Part shown: positions 25,601 through 40,600 of the stretch, piece by piece
Layout of the letters: each line of letters starts with the position of its first letter
Numbering within the stretch: the first letter of the stretch is position 1
DNA from: Marisa cornuarietis
Lineage: Eukaryota > Mollusca > Gastropoda > Architaenioglossa > Ampullariidae
Direction: 5' to 3'
DNA: 64,000 bases
NCBI GenBank assembly: GCA_004794655.1
Contig: SMMW01000042.1
Location: 868,001-932,000 of the forward strand
Notes under the pieces: generated by a model
The model's input: only the letters and a program-made list of their open reading frames with translations
What the model was told of the DNA's origin: nothing
Database searches by the model: none
Made by a program: the position numbers and the translations under genes

Positions 25601-28600
25601 CCAAAGGGCACTAAATTGCTACCTGTTCTCTAACATTTAGGTGTTAAAAACTCTTAAAATGCTTCTGAGAAAGAAGGCATTTTTTAAGAGTTAAAAAAAA
25701 TAATGTTTATAATGTTCTTTAAAGCAGCTAATCATTTTAAGCTAGTTATTAAGATGATGCTAACTGTTTCTTTCAGTGGCAGGTTTTCCAATTTTTTGCT
25801 GATGTGCTCTAGTTGCCGATAAAACCATTTTCTGTGCTGCTCTTCAGTCTCAATCTCCTTCAATATTGAGCTCCTGCAAAGGCGAGGAAGTAGACAAAGG
25901 CAGTGACTCACTTGTTTCACAAACGTTTATAATTATCTAATGGAAACCTGTAGTCTTGCATACTTGTTAACTATTTTTAGTCTGCGTTCAAACTATTAAA
26001 CATGTGGAACAATTTTTGATCAATGCTATTTTAGCTCTAATAAAGATGCTAGAAAAATATGGTCACTGATATTTCAAAAATGGCCTCTCACAATACAATT
26101 GAAGGGCTATGAAAATACCAGGAGAAAGCTACAGCAATGGATAGAATTAGAAAAACCTCAAAAGGATATTTAAAATTCAAGCCATGCATCTCCCTCTCTC
26201 TCTCTCTTAACACACACATAATTGTCTGAGGCCTGAACATGTGCATTTACTCCTTATTTTCCTCCATTTTAGCAAAACTTTCTGCTTACCTTTCCTGATC
26301 AAGCTCTTGCATCAGGGCATACACTGCTCGATTATCTGCTCCTACCATGGCCACAGTGGCTGAGCTACATATAATGCTTGTGTTGGCATCAGTTTCACAT
26401 TGCACAGGATCATCTTCGTCATCTTCAAAACTATTATCATTTTCTTTACACAAGCTGCTGTTAGCTGTAGCACCTGTCCCTCTTTTCCCATATAAGCCAT
26501 CTGAAATACATTTAGAAATAAATGAAATGAAAGAATGAAGGTACACAGCACATATGCATGCATGCTTATGATCATTATGCTCATTAACATCTGAGTGAAG
26601 TACAATGACCCCATCATGCTGTTGTTCTGCAATAATACTGAAGAGAATGCCAGCATCTCCAAGCATCCTAATTGCTTGATCATTACCTGGCAAAGTTTCT
26701 GTTAAATTCTTTCTGGACTTGATCCAGTTGCTACTGTTGTCTGAACATACACACCATCAACTATGTAACATAATTTCCTGTTCAAAATCTTTCTCATGTC
26801 TTTTTGTTCTCACTCATAATGTGGTGTTTGCATGCATTTATGCATGAGTGAATGTAGGAAAAAAGACATAGAAATCAACTATCGCAGCAAATTCCTCATA
26901 GTAAGATAAGCATAAATTCTAATAGCATAGTAGTCACATTCCAAAAAATCTTTTCTGACAAATATACATATACACATCCTACATTTTCTTGTGTGTACTG
27001 AAACAAGCTGGCATATTAATATCAATCTGACTGACAAATATTATCCTTTTATCTGTATTTACAGTGAAACTTTTCGTTCTGGATTTTTACAAAATCCTGA
27101 TATTACTTATCAGTTTTATGGATTCAACATTTTTCACTGACAGCTGTGCAAAGCAGAAGATAATGCATTTAATTTGAAGATATTTTTCTGCTAAAAAATT
27201 TTGTTTTGAGGCACTGCATATATGGTGGACATTCCCGCTGACAGTATCCTGGGGTTATGTTGTACATGAATTCTTATTAAAAACTCAAAATCATGGTAGA
27301 CTGGTGAGGTGAACATTTAAATAACATAATCATCATATATCACTTCCTGCTTTAACAACAGCAAATAGAATGCTGATAGTATATTACTGACAGCAATGTA
27401 TTTAATAATGATGTAAGTCTGACTAATGTTACTGATATTCCTAGTGTCACTAAAAATGCCATGCAGGTTGCCTGAAGCATCAAGTACTGCTTCAAAGCTG
27501 GTCTGTTGATGCATAACACAGCTGCCTCAGACACTATAAATCAGCAACATATTTAACAATGCAACACACTAGGCTTCTGCTTTTACTGGTGTTCCACCAG
27601 ACTTATTTTACCTATAATCAGCTCTTCTAATAAGTAACCTCTCTAATGACTGCAAGGTCTAAAAAACAAAATACTTTTAAGTGTGCTTTTGTAAAAATTG
27701 TCCAGTTTTGGACCTTGGTTTTAAAGGTTAGAAAAGGGAGGGGGCCTGAGTGTATGATGTCTGACTCAGTAGTCCTGACCTACAGCTGTACCCAGTCTGG
27801 GGAAGTACCCACACAATCAATACAGATCTGTCTGCTACCAAATGCCAGGACCATGGCCGGCAGTTGCAAGATCCTGTCACTCCCAGGACTGGCGGTCACT
27901 ACCAGCACCCTGAGGCCTAGTACACTATGCTGCTTGCTGAATGCTAACTGTTAGCTAAAATTAGCAACATGTAAAAATCGCCAGTTGCTGACAAGATTTC
28001 TACAGGTAAGTGCTCACTGTGGCCACGTTTACAGCATCACATAAACGATTGATGGGACTGGAGTAAAGAACTGAACTAGGAACCTGGAGACATAGGAAGA
28101 ATGTGCAAGACTGACAACAAATGCAACATTTTGCAAGGTCAGTGTCTGCTGGTCAAATATTTCTTATTTTAAATCCCACGTTTTTTACCCTAATTTAATT
28201 ATAACAACCTTATTCAACCTTTCGTGCAAAGAAATCCCATCTGTTGAAATCAACCCTTGCAAGGCAATGTAGCTCAGATAAAGGAAAAACAGATGTGACT
28301 TTCATTTCTGATCTTTCTAGTTCTTCCATTCTTCTCCATCTGGCATTTAAATAAAAGTTGTGGTTGGGGGAAAAAGTGCTGAATGCTGAAATAGATCTCT
28401 TTGTATATTTGTTTAGCACCTCCCTGACCGTCCTTTCACTACTTTAATCGCTCTGATATTTGCTCTCAGAGACACAGCCTTCCTACATTTCCTTTTCTGC
28501 AGTTTTTTTTTTTTTTTGGAAGTGGGTGGGGAGAAGTGGGTGGGGAGAAGTGGGGAGGGCCGACAGTTTGCACGTGCGTACATTTGTGCCCCTGTAGCAT

Positions 28601-31600
28601 ACGGGTGTCGTGGCTTGTGGGATACTCTAAAGGTACAAGCTGATATTCAACTGTTTCAAGTACATCCGACTGTGCCTTAAGGTCCCTAAAAAAACATCAC
28701 CTCGTGTGGCGTCTGCGCCCAGTACGGCGAGACAGTACGCCAATAATTCTTCTCTTTCCCTTGTGGATGCATATCGAAATGCACGAACAGGACTTGAGGG
28801 AACTGAATACACTGGTCTAACCTTGCCTGCAGTGATCAATATTTCACGTGCACATATGACACATAATTATAAAAAACACGGTCTTATACGCGCGCGCGCA
28901 CACACACACTCCCCCTCATCATAAGTACACAAGCCAATGGTATAGCAGAGCGAGGCAGAGCCGATGACAGTACATGCACATGCTTGCTTGATCTCCTGAC
29001 GTTAGACTAGAGTCTACAGACAAAATGCCGTACCAACCTGTTAGCAAGTTGCCATCTGTTTCATCCTCCGCGACCTCGTCGCTATCATCCTCCCCAAGAC
29101 CGAAACACACAATGTTGTCTTCTGAACCCGACTCTTCCTCCTGTCCCTCTTCCTCCTCTTCGTCCTCGGCTGTATCTCCCAAAGAATCGTCAGTCTGCCC
29201 ACCCTCCGAAACGGCATCACCCTTGTCTGCGAGGTCCAGCCACTTCTTCCACTGGGACATTATTTTCCCACAATTTGCGTCAGGCGGCCGCTTTACACTA
29301 CCGGCCACTTCCAAGGGCGGCGACTCTTGGCTCGGGCTGCATTATCCGGTGGCCTGGCAGCAACAGCGTATGCACGATCACACATCGCCGGCATCAAGCG
29401 AAAGTTCGTCGCTTGGCAAATGAAACAGTGCCAGAAGCTACAAACAGCCTGTGAAAAAGGCGAGGGACAGCGTGGTGTTGCAGTACTGAGAAGGAAGCAA
29501 AGACCACTTGTCTGCAGGCTGGTCCACAATGCACACAGTTCAGTAACAGCCTATTGATTGGTCTGCGGCGGACGCAGCGGTAGCGACGTGCTGAGCTGTA
29601 GCTGCTGCAATCAAAGCGAAAGCCTTGCTTTCTTTCATCTGACCAAGCCAGCACTGCCAGTGAGAGCTGCTACTAGAAAAACTAGGCCTTTCCCACGCCC
29701 GCCCTCTCAAAACCACAGACCCCTTTTAATATTTCCCAATGCAAGTCAGCTAATCGCTCCATGTACAGCCCCGCTGACCACAGGGCAAGTCCACGGCTCA
29801 ACGACACTACAACCAATACATGATAGCTCACGGAACCAAATGTTCACAAAATCAAACCTGCTAAACACTGAGAAAGCGTCATTATATGCTACATTTTCCT
29901 CATACGCGAAGGTAGGTCGTTGTCCAGAGCCAAGATGTGTAAACCATGGACAAGCATCTTATTTCCGTAGTTATAAAGTGGTGTCCAGACAACGGGCATG
30001 CTGTTTTATCCCTGGCGCTGTAGTTATATAACAACGCAAAGACGCAAAATATATATATATGCGGTGACAAAACGCTTTTCCTTGATTTCCCCATTTTGCC
30101 CCAGGGGCAACAAAGTACCCTCACTTCATACTTCAGTCCCACAGCTTGAGTTTGAGGCAAGGTGTGGGAATGCTGGAAAATGAATCCTCCCTTCTTCCTA
30201 CAACCACATAAGGCTGATACAGCAAACAACCTTTCATTTCCCTAGTTGCTGTAACGCCACTGTTTGTCCGATGCCAGAAAACGGGTGCCGTGCTACCTAA
30301 CAAAGATGCTTATTGTAACTGATTTGCGTCTGGTGTTTAGTTCAAGTAGTTTCGATTTCGTGCAACGGAAGTACCCTCACATCGGCAAATGGTAAAGAAA
30401 TGGTACATGCAGATGGCCAGTCACACAACTCTAAATTGGAAAGTAAACTTGGTCACATCGGTGATGCCACAAAAATCGTGCAACAGACCTTGACAACAAC
30501 TCCTCCCATGCACGATAATACATTTATGCCACTGCATCAATGCACGGACACAACTTTCTGAAAAACAAATGTGCCGACAGGGGGAAAAAAGAGGAAGACG
30601 AGAAGATGGCATGATGATTTCAAGTCGGCGATTCTTATTTTCTCTCAAATATGACAGCAGAATATGTGGAGAGCAGCGGGCACACAACACACACTAGGCG
30701 GCAAAAGCAATAACGTGGCCATCTTTCTAAAAGCCACGAACAGCCGACTACTGCACCAGCTGACCTAGGACCCGCAAATCATAAACAACGCAGCCTGTCT
30801 GCCATCCTTCTCACACTAACTTTCCCCAATCTATGCTGATTTATATATATATAGCCCTCAAATGAGGTAGGTGATGGAGGAAAACGATGGGAGGGTGAGC
30901 TTGGGGAATCTAGCCACAAGCTATCAAGGCTGAGGGTAGCTTCGTCTCGTAATATTTGACCGGGCAGACAGTTGTCTTACAAACTGGTGTTCAGGTCATA
31001 AAGCACGCTACCGTAGTGTCTGTGGATGGTCAGGGCTTGTACTCCAACCGAGCAGATTCGCCCGTAATGCCGATAATGTTGATTACGAGTTACTCACCTT
31101 GACACCAGCCCTTTGGATTTAATCTTTCGACCTTGAAGGAGTAAGAAGTGAAAGTGTACAGAGAGGAGGAACGCACTCGCCAGAGCTCTCCCAGCCTCTA
31201 GGCGGCACACTGCTGTGCAGCGCCAGCGCGGGGCCGTACACCGGCGGACAGCACGACGCTCTCAATGAAGCGCTGAGAGCTAGTGTGAGTCATCATCATT
31301 GCTTTATGCCTTCATTACTCCATTCACTGCACGAGTGAGCAGCCTTCCACTGGCCTAAGATAAGGCGAGCGTGGCCTGGGGGCTATGGGTGGCAGCAGGT
31401 CGAGGCGCGGTGTCCGCCACCACTCACAGTCTTCACACTGTGGCAATCGATCGTTACCGGAATGGCGGCAGGCTTCAACCACAGATCGTGTGGCACCTAC
31501 GAGTATCCTAAGAACCTCTAGTCTATAGGTGTCTATTACAGCCGAGTTTACCTTTAAAAAAAAAAAATAAAATTTACACATCTGAGCCTGCAGAATGAGG

Positions 31601-34600
31601 GCCGATGATTTATGGGAATACTTTCGTAACTCTGTGAAGTACTCCAGTCTTTCTTCCAGCTGCGGTTATGTCAGCAGCATGTAGAGGTAATCTAGACACT
31701 TTCAAAATTTTCAAACATCATAATAAGAAAACATCACCAAAATGTAAGCTATATACCACCCACTATGTTAAACACAAATACTGTGTTTTCTGCAAATGGT
31801 GGAGTTTAGGAATCTGTTTAGGACTGAAGGGTAACCACAAACCTGTTTACTGCTATGAATTTATTAATAGTAGAGTTCAACAGCACATTTTCCCACTTTA
31901 CAATAAGCAATACGGAAGTCGCTTTACAAAGTCAAACACACAAATTTTGGCCCCAAATGAACATAGCATGCATACAAAGATCAAAACATTAACAAATATT
32001 GGACATTACAACAGCATCAAAGTATAGGAGCAAGATGTAGCGGTCATGGCAAAGCAGAGAAATTAAATACAATTGAAGAAATGCAAATTTTGAATGGGAC
32101 AGCATTTGGGACTGTTACCCATCATCATCATAAAACATGAGAGAAATCTCAAGAGGCTTAGTCTGTAAACATTTCCAAGTTCTGTGACTGATCAGGGGTG
32201 GTTCCGAATGTCTTCTTAACAGGAAGGTGAGATCAAAGCCTGGCCCGGAGGTTCGGAGGGCCCAGCCACTTGGGATGAGAGAAGAAATGACAAAGCTGGG
32301 CAACAGCTGAACAGCTATGCAGAACAGGAGAAACTAATTCCTGTTTCAGGCTGCTGATTGCCCTTCATCTTGTGGTATTGGATAACTCTTTTGATTCAGC
32401 TGAGTTTTAACTGCTTTCCTGTTCTCTCCAAGTCTTTTGTGTGTCTGTGTGTAGACTGGGATGGGACTGTTTCATTCAAAAGCTTAAAACTTGCTCTTTT
32501 GCAGAACTGAGAAATTACAAAATCGCTACTGCACTTAAGGTGAATGTGCAAATATTGACAAATATGTCAAATGCAAAAAGACCAAAGATGAGCTGGATGT
32601 GATGAAAACTAGTGATTTACATCAAAGAAGGATTTAAAGAATTATATCTTGAGCAAGACTAGAATTACTAAATATTATAAATATATATTTACTTTTTTGA
32701 AAATGGAAAGTCGAGATCCTAGATATCTGACCAAAAAAATAAAGCCAACATATAAAGAATTTATTGCTTGCCCCATCACAACAGAAACCATAGTAAAGCA
32801 GGTGTCAGATAACTCAAAGAAAGCACAGAACTGTACTGCAGACATACCGATGAATGTGTTGAAATACTGCTTAATAATGCTATGGTGAGAGTGAGCACAG
32901 CTTACAGCTTGATATCCTGTTTCCAAATATATATGACATATTAAAGGAAACTGTTTCCAAATATATATGACATATTAAAGGAAACTGCCCCAAGAAAGAC
33001 ATGGTCAGCTGCCTAATGGGTAACTGTAGTAGTGTGCATGCATTCACATGCTTATGCATGTACACTGACAATAAAATATCCATGTAAGACTTCTTCCTTT
33101 GCCATAACAATCCATCTACTCATAAACATAATCATCTTTAGGGGCTCATCACAGAACTCTGCAGAACCTAAGTACAGTGTTTTATTTGGGACCCATCACA
33201 CAACTGTGAGCTGTACAGACCTATGCACAGTATTCTATTTTTGTCAGTGCTGCCAGTCAGTGACAAGTACAGATACTGTTAAGAATGGCTGGTCGGATGG
33301 TTGTTTTGACATGAAAGTTCTTCTACCTCATGTTATTTTGCACTTTGAGAAGATGTGGTGATTAAGGTGGAAGAGGCTGAGGTACCCATAGAAAGCCCCT
33401 GACAATCAGCCTTCCACTTCCAGATAGAGAATGTATGACCCACAACAAGATATACATACTCAGGAGCTTATGGGGCTGCCGAAAAAGTGAAATTAAAATG
33501 TCATACAAATTCATAATTGATTAATCTGCGTTATTTTAGGACGGTTAAATTTGGAACACGGCTGTCTTCACAAACCCTCTAAAACCTAAATTTATACTGC
33601 TCTTGAAAGATGCCACAGGAAGAACCAGATCTGTATACAGCAGCAGGAAATGAGGGGAGACATATTTGGATTTGCCAGACTTGCTCCTTAATGGTGGCAT
33701 CTTCCACCCTCTTACCTGCTTCATCTGCTTCTGGCTCATTGCCAACACTGGCCAAAATAAAACACCTTGAAATGATCCAGTAAATGAGGCGGCGCCACTT
33801 ATATTTGGCCTAGTACACTAACGTCTGTCACATAAGGCTCTTTCAGGAAAGTTTAAATTTGGCCCAGACTGGGTGAGGCAGATAACATTTTCCAGAGACC
33901 CTCATGTTTAGATTATCTAAGCATCCAAGCCTAGCCATAAACATAAAAATTGCTGTTTTTCATTATTACATTTACAATGTGAATAAAATCTTATAGTTTG
34001 CCAAGTCCCTTACAAATACTAAATTATATACAGCTGGAAAGGACACTCAAAGATTTCCATTTTAGTATAAATTTATGCTCACATAGTATACACTTAATAC
34101 ACCTGGCATTTTATATATAAAGTATATATTTAATGTATATAACATATAATGAATATCCTGTTCGTCAAAAAAATTAAGTACCAAAAAGGTGCCACATATA
34201 ACACAGGGATCTTATCTGATATAGCTGTAAAAATGATCATAAGAAAATTATCTTCTGGCATCTAACATGTTTTATTAATGTGATATTGCACAAACGATTA
34301 AATTTTCTGTCTTAACATCAACCTTATCTAGCATAGGAAAACTGCTGTTATACTCATGTAAGCACACCAACTGCCCTCTCTTGGTTGCTTTTGTAGCATT
34401 CTATCTTCAGCTACAGATTTTCATCCAACGTCAGCTATTAATAATAAACTGTACACTATTTTTGTAAATAATGTCTACTTGTGGCAAACATGGCATCTCA
34501 TGAGGAATTTTATAAAAGACAACTAGCTTAATGCTTTCTGAATGTTAAAGTTTCATGAAAACTTCACCTAAAACAAACTTAAGACAGGTAAGACAGTGTT

Positions 34601-37600
34601 AAAGTGATGGTCTCTCTTGAGATGCTTCTCTTATGGCACTAGAACTCCTTGTAACCTGTGGGCACACAGTCATTTTGGAGAGATCCTATCAATGTATTAT
34701 TAATTATTATAAGAATACAAGACGTATTTAAAAATACTGTCATTAATAATCATACGAAAGGTTTAATATCCCCCCAAAACAGGAGTCACCATGAGTCACA
34801 CTGCATAAGTGCCTTCCTCAATATCTCTACACTGTCGTGATATCTGCAGAGCACTAATTATCCTCAGCAGCCACACACAGTTGATACATCTTATTACTGT
34901 GCTCTTAAGTCTTCAAATCGCCAATACTGTACAGCAGGCTGACAATCAATTGCCAAGAACTGCGGATGACAAAGCACTAGTCAAGAAGCATGTGGCCCAG
35001 GTAGGGGAATTGGTGTTAGCCGAGCCAGGAACTAAGGTATCACGGCAAAGCAGCCAGCCCTGTAAACAGATGCCATATTCAGAGAAAGAACAGCGTGCCC
35101 GAGACGAGATCTGAACCCAGGACAACTTATTCTCACTGTATTCGTGACAGGCGCTAACCGTTGCGCCAACGGGCCGCACAAGTGGCGCAGGTGTCGATGA
35201 GGATGGAGAAAATGGTGAGCAACGGGGATGTGCTTCTGACGAAACTAAGAAATAACAAAGAAATATGTTGCCGTGAAGATACGAACAAGGACTGTGAAAC
35301 GCTCGACGAAAATCTCCCTACGTAAAAGAGATCGATATAGCAATGCTCGTCTGCACCCTCCTGACTCGGCACCAGCTTGTTATTTTCCCACCATTTCACA
35401 CGTTGACGGTATCCGAGTCCGCCGATCGGCAGCTTCCCAGGATGTCTGGCCGTCGCTCGTCGCCTTGCTTTCGATAACCTCTCGACTACAATTCCGTTTC
35501 GCAAATCTTCTAACTGCAGCAAACATAACAGCAAAATAATAATACGCGAAAACCCTGTTATTCTCCCCCCACCCACCTCCATCTGCTTTCCTGGCCAACC
35601 AGGCTGAAGTGAACGCCAGTGTGAGAATGCTATCCTCCTCAGTGTATTAATTGCATCTCCACCACATCACTGCGAAACAACACTTTTTCTGTAACCTATT
35701 CGCCGCACGAAAACCTATTCATTTTATTAAAGCCAAGGACTGCAGCATGCAATCAGTCGTGTCACATGACGTGCTCTCATCGCATATATCCAGGCACTTC
35801 CACATCAGGGACAAATACCTGTATCGTCTCCCCTTATCCCGGCAGAAGGGAGAGGCACTGGAACACCTACTAAACTGCTGTTATTATCATGTTTTCTGAT
35901 AGAGCCCACTTTTCCCACTTAACTGTACGTCCATAATTCTAGCACTTTCAGCACAATAAGGCAAGCCTGGCTCCAAACTGTGCCGACACTACTACACCGT
36001 ATCCGCAGAGGTATCCACTCTTGAGCTGGACGTACACAAAATGGTGAGGGTATCCTGTCCCAACATCTGCTGACCTTGATCCAGAAGCTCTCTCCCGACG
36101 ACATACACTTTGTGCGACGACCGTCTTTATGACGCTTGTGTACTTGCGTTTTGCTGGCCCCCAACACCTCGCACACAAATGACTGCCAGCTCACAGGTGC
36201 ACAGCACGCGCCCTTCAGCCAGCGCGCACATATTCCATGATGCTCTCCGGGACGGGCGCCAGAAAAGGAATAGGGTTTGCAAGCAGCTGGTTGAATAACT
36301 TTCCTTTCGCCCCCCTCCACATCTTCTTACTCACTACCACAGCGTCATACCGCCACAGCGCTCGCCTACTCCACTCCTCCCCCTCTTTCCACGCTCCTCT
36401 CTAAATCCTTGCCTCCATCCCTTAGTATCCTCCCGTCTTGTGGCCGGTCCCTGCCGAGCCCAGCAGCGGGCTGACAGAGCGCGAGAGTTCAGAAGGAAAC
36501 AAGCTGTTCTGGTCGGCGGTGTATGTGCAGCTGCACCCATTCGCTGAATCATGACTGTACGCAGCCAAACACTCTAGTAAACCCTGTCATCTCTTACCAT
36601 TTTACATCAGCATGAAACAGGAGTTTCCTTCGAACTATATTCTTTCATAAACAGCTAGGTGTGAGCTTTGTTCACTTTTGCTCAGTTGTTAAACAATACA
36701 CATGGATTAAAAAGATATAAACATTTAATTGTGTTACACAAGTACAGCTATGGTTCTGTGCTGCAATAATTTCTTTTGCACTTAGAGATCTTTAACAGAA
36801 ATTGTAAAATAGTGTTACTGAACTGGGTCAACCATATGAAATGCAAAATTTTTTTTGACAGTTTAAGTAAAAAAATTATGAAGTTAATATAGATCTCCTT
36901 AAAAATGGTTGTTTTTTTATTTTATACACATTGCAGAGTTGATTAAATCTATGCAGATTGTGACAAGAACCAGTGTAAGAAGATACAGTGGCGTAGGAAC
37001 CGGGGGGGGGGGGGCAAGGGGGGCAGCCACCCCCCCAATAAAGATGCTGGGAAGGCAAGAATGTGAACGTTATTCATTGTCAGCATGGAGTTTGCCCCCC
37101 CCTCAAAGCTGAGCATCTTCCTACGCCACTGACATAATGTATATTTCCCCTCATATGCACATATATATATATATATACACACACTTACACTATGGCATAA
37201 CGCATGGTGCTAAAAATACCACAAACAGTTCCTGTGAAGGCTACAACAGCAGTGGGAAAATGCTTGAGAAGATACTCATGCCAACAGATGTGTTGCATGC
37301 TGCATCAGGCATGGAACTGCAGCAGAGCAACAGCATGTGTAACATAAAGAGCCTCCAAAACCGAGCACACCTCTACTGGGTGATCTCATTGATGAGTGGT
37401 AGCTGCATCTCTATAATTTCTGTACCCATGTGTTGAAAAGAGAATGCAGTTCCCACAAACAACTCAGAGATCTGAAAGAACTATTGAGCAATGTTAGCTC
37501 AGATGATACTGTCACAACACTATTTGTTTTTATTATCATTACTTATAATGATTCTATTAAGCATCTAACTTTAAATTTGAGTAGACAAATGACTGGATGT

Positions 37601-40600
37601 AGTTCATTCTAAAATACTTAACAGACGCTTATTCTTAAGAGCTGAGTAAATAATATTATTCCATTTCTTAAATGCAAACCATGGAATGTTGTTATCGCCT
37701 TGTCCCACTTCCCATGTAAACAAGTTTGGGGGAGAGGGGAATTGGTGTTTTACACTGAGCCAACAACTATGGCTGTCGCGGCAAGCCAGTCCTATAAACA
37801 GATGCCACATGTAGAGAAAGAACAGTGTTCCAGGTGAGAACTGAACCCAGGACACCCAATCCTCGCTGTATTGATTACACGTGCTAAGGGATGTGCCACC
37901 CAAATGCCCCTTCCATGTAAACAAGTGCTTAAAGCACACAAAAATTTCTTCACAACTATGCCCAAACATTTATATCTTTTTCAGTCACAGTTATAAAATT
38001 CTGATGAGCATAATGAAAAGGACATCATGAAAAAGATTTTACTTCACTCTCATGATTCAGTCTTGGGACCACTCTAATTGTTAAATCAAAACCAAGCTAA
38101 GGTTAGTGTTTTATTAAATTCAAATAAAGTCCAGCCAGTGTTTATTTTCTGTCACATATATTGCTATGAAGACTACATTTACAAAAGTACAGCCCTTTCT
38201 CATATCTCACCACCATCCAAAAACTTATGGTGAATGGTGAGACTAGTACACACCAGTCTTCCTATACAGTTTGCACTACACATCGATACATCCATAACAA
38301 ATGAGTTAAAAATGAAAGAGCAAAACTTTGTGCACATGAATCTACACTTACTGAATCAGCAAGACATGATTTTTATTGAGACAATATTCTAAAACTGCCA
38401 TTTTAAAATAGCACTATTTTTTTAATGTAGTCTTCGGTCATATTTCTCTCTAGTTTATTTAGGAAAATCTAGTAATGCTGGTTGCCACTTCTCTTCATCA
38501 GAAAGAATGTCATTTAAGTGATGGATAAAGAGGCTGGTTAAAGTGTTTGCTAAGCACTTGTTGCATTTTCTTGCTCTTTTTCAATGAACATCATTATGGT
38601 AAATGCAGACTGCTTTTTTCTATTCTGCCATCAAAGATTGCATGAACCATCGAAACAGTAACATTTCAAAAATATTTGATGATGATGATGATGTCCATTT
38701 ATAATGTGCAGGTATCCTTATAGAAGAATGCTCAATCCACAGCAAAAACAGAAGAGAAGAAAAAAAAACAGGAAAGTAAAAAAAGAATTAATAAAGACAG
38801 AAGTGCCTGATCGTTGAAGTCCTTCTTAAGTAAACAAATGTCTTCAGTCTTTTCCGAAACGTGGTTGCTGAGGTGATGGTTGACAGTGACCATGGCAGAG
38901 GATTCCACAGCTTAGGTGCAGTGTTTCTGAAGGCCCTGGCTCCAGTGCGCTTCTTGTTTGTGTTCTCCACTGCAGGGAGACAGAAGTGTGACTGGGAGCC
39001 AGACCGCATGCAATGTAACAGCTGGTAAGTAGGAACTACCTCTTGCAAATAGCCAGGAGCAGTTTTGAATATGCAGGATTGTGCAATCGAAAGCACTTTG
39101 TAATCAATACGCTTGTTCACTGGGAGCAAATGAAGGCTACGTAGTATAGGGGTGATGTACTCAGTGGACGACATTTCACGGGTGACAATCCTGGCACATG
39201 TGTTCTGAACTCTTTGGAGTCAATCTAACTGCGTAGCAGGTATACCCCACAATGCACTATTACAGTAGTCTAATCTCGATATGATGGTAGCAAGAGCAAG
39301 TGAGTTCTAAAATAAAATAAAATTAATACTTTTTCTATGTTTAGAATGCACAACTGCTGTTGCGTTTATGACACAGTTTTTTTTATGAGAGCATCCATAT
39401 TCAAACTATTGAGCTATTGGGTCATGCTTTTCAGGAAGACATAGAAAGCATGCCACAATGCTACAATATTTGATGTACATAATTTATTTTATAGTCATGG
39501 AAAAAGTTTCTAATGTTAGAATATAAGAATAATAATTTAATTTTAGGAAAGATCTAGGTTCATTTCAGTTACTTTCACCTTACAATTTAAATACTTTTGT
39601 CAGATGTGAGGTTACACTCTTCAACAAAGTGTCAATCTATATTATTCACATCTACTGATACAGATGAATGTATCATGCTATACAAAATATTAAAAAAATT
39701 GGTTTAGATTTTTTATGAAATCTGCATGATCAAAAGAACTGTTGCTGGGGCATGCTGCCAAAAGCAGCAGTGCTGCACCCAGCTGCTTAGTCTGCAGATG
39801 GTAACTGGCAACTTCCCAAGCTTTCTACTTCCTCCATCTTTCAGTTCTCACTGCATGCAGATTTTTCTTCTCTCTCCCATCCAGGCCCTCTTGTAAACAA
39901 TGCAAGCTATAGTTTTTTGTACCACAACTGTATCCCTATTATTGTTCCAAAAGCTAAATAAGGGAAATACTAATAATGCATGAATGAAAACATGCAACAC
40001 ATAATATACACACAACCAAAGCAGGCATAACAATGGATAGGAAATGGAGGCTGCCAAACCAAGATGTCCACCAACAAAAATGAATATGGTCATTATCTCA
40101 ATGTTATCATCAATGCGTCACTGTGTCATGAATCTCACAAGAACTCAGCCTGCAAGTCTTTATTCCATGTTTTCCATATCAGCATTATCCGATACTTCTA
40201 CAATTATTATTGCAACCATCCACTCCTCAAACTCCCTAACTGCCTATTGTAAAAACTTTAGAGGGCTCAGAATAATGCTGCTTGCATTGTCTTCCATAGG
40301 TGAAAAATCTACACACATGCTACCGTTTGCACTAGCATAAGTCGAAGAGAAAAGATGCAATCCTCGGTAAAAGAAAACTGACCAGGACACATTGTGCTGT
40401 TGCTGAATGTTCTCTTTGACACTCAGAGGGAGTTAGTTTGTACTCATGAAGGAAATCCTAAAGATAATGGCAGCAAACGCCAGTGGATTAACTTTGTTCA
40501 AACGTGCCATGCGAACTAATTGGTCCCCACACCGTACTCATGAATTTGCTCAAATCGATTGTTATCCAGTCACTTATACAGTACAAGCAAGTCTTGGACT

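Noticed and set aside
27317..27534. Minus-strand frames near 27.4 kb as an APC cassette
   Set aside because: No GT donor at a suitable phase and AT-rich, low-information peptide.
28210..28419. Minus-strand frame MEELERSEMKVTSVF...
   Set aside because: Tempting as another APC exon, but an exon from its AG would not have the phase needed between exons 1 and 2 and would hit a stop in the required frame. No family recognised.
34995..35178. tRNA gene on the minus strand
   Set aside because: Box A and B are present, but there is no complete cloverleaf, and a long shared body with the copy at 37728 marks it as a SINE.
35154..35582. 142-codon minus-strand frame
   Set aside because: Its 3' part overlaps a SINE and the rest has no conserved motif or splice context.
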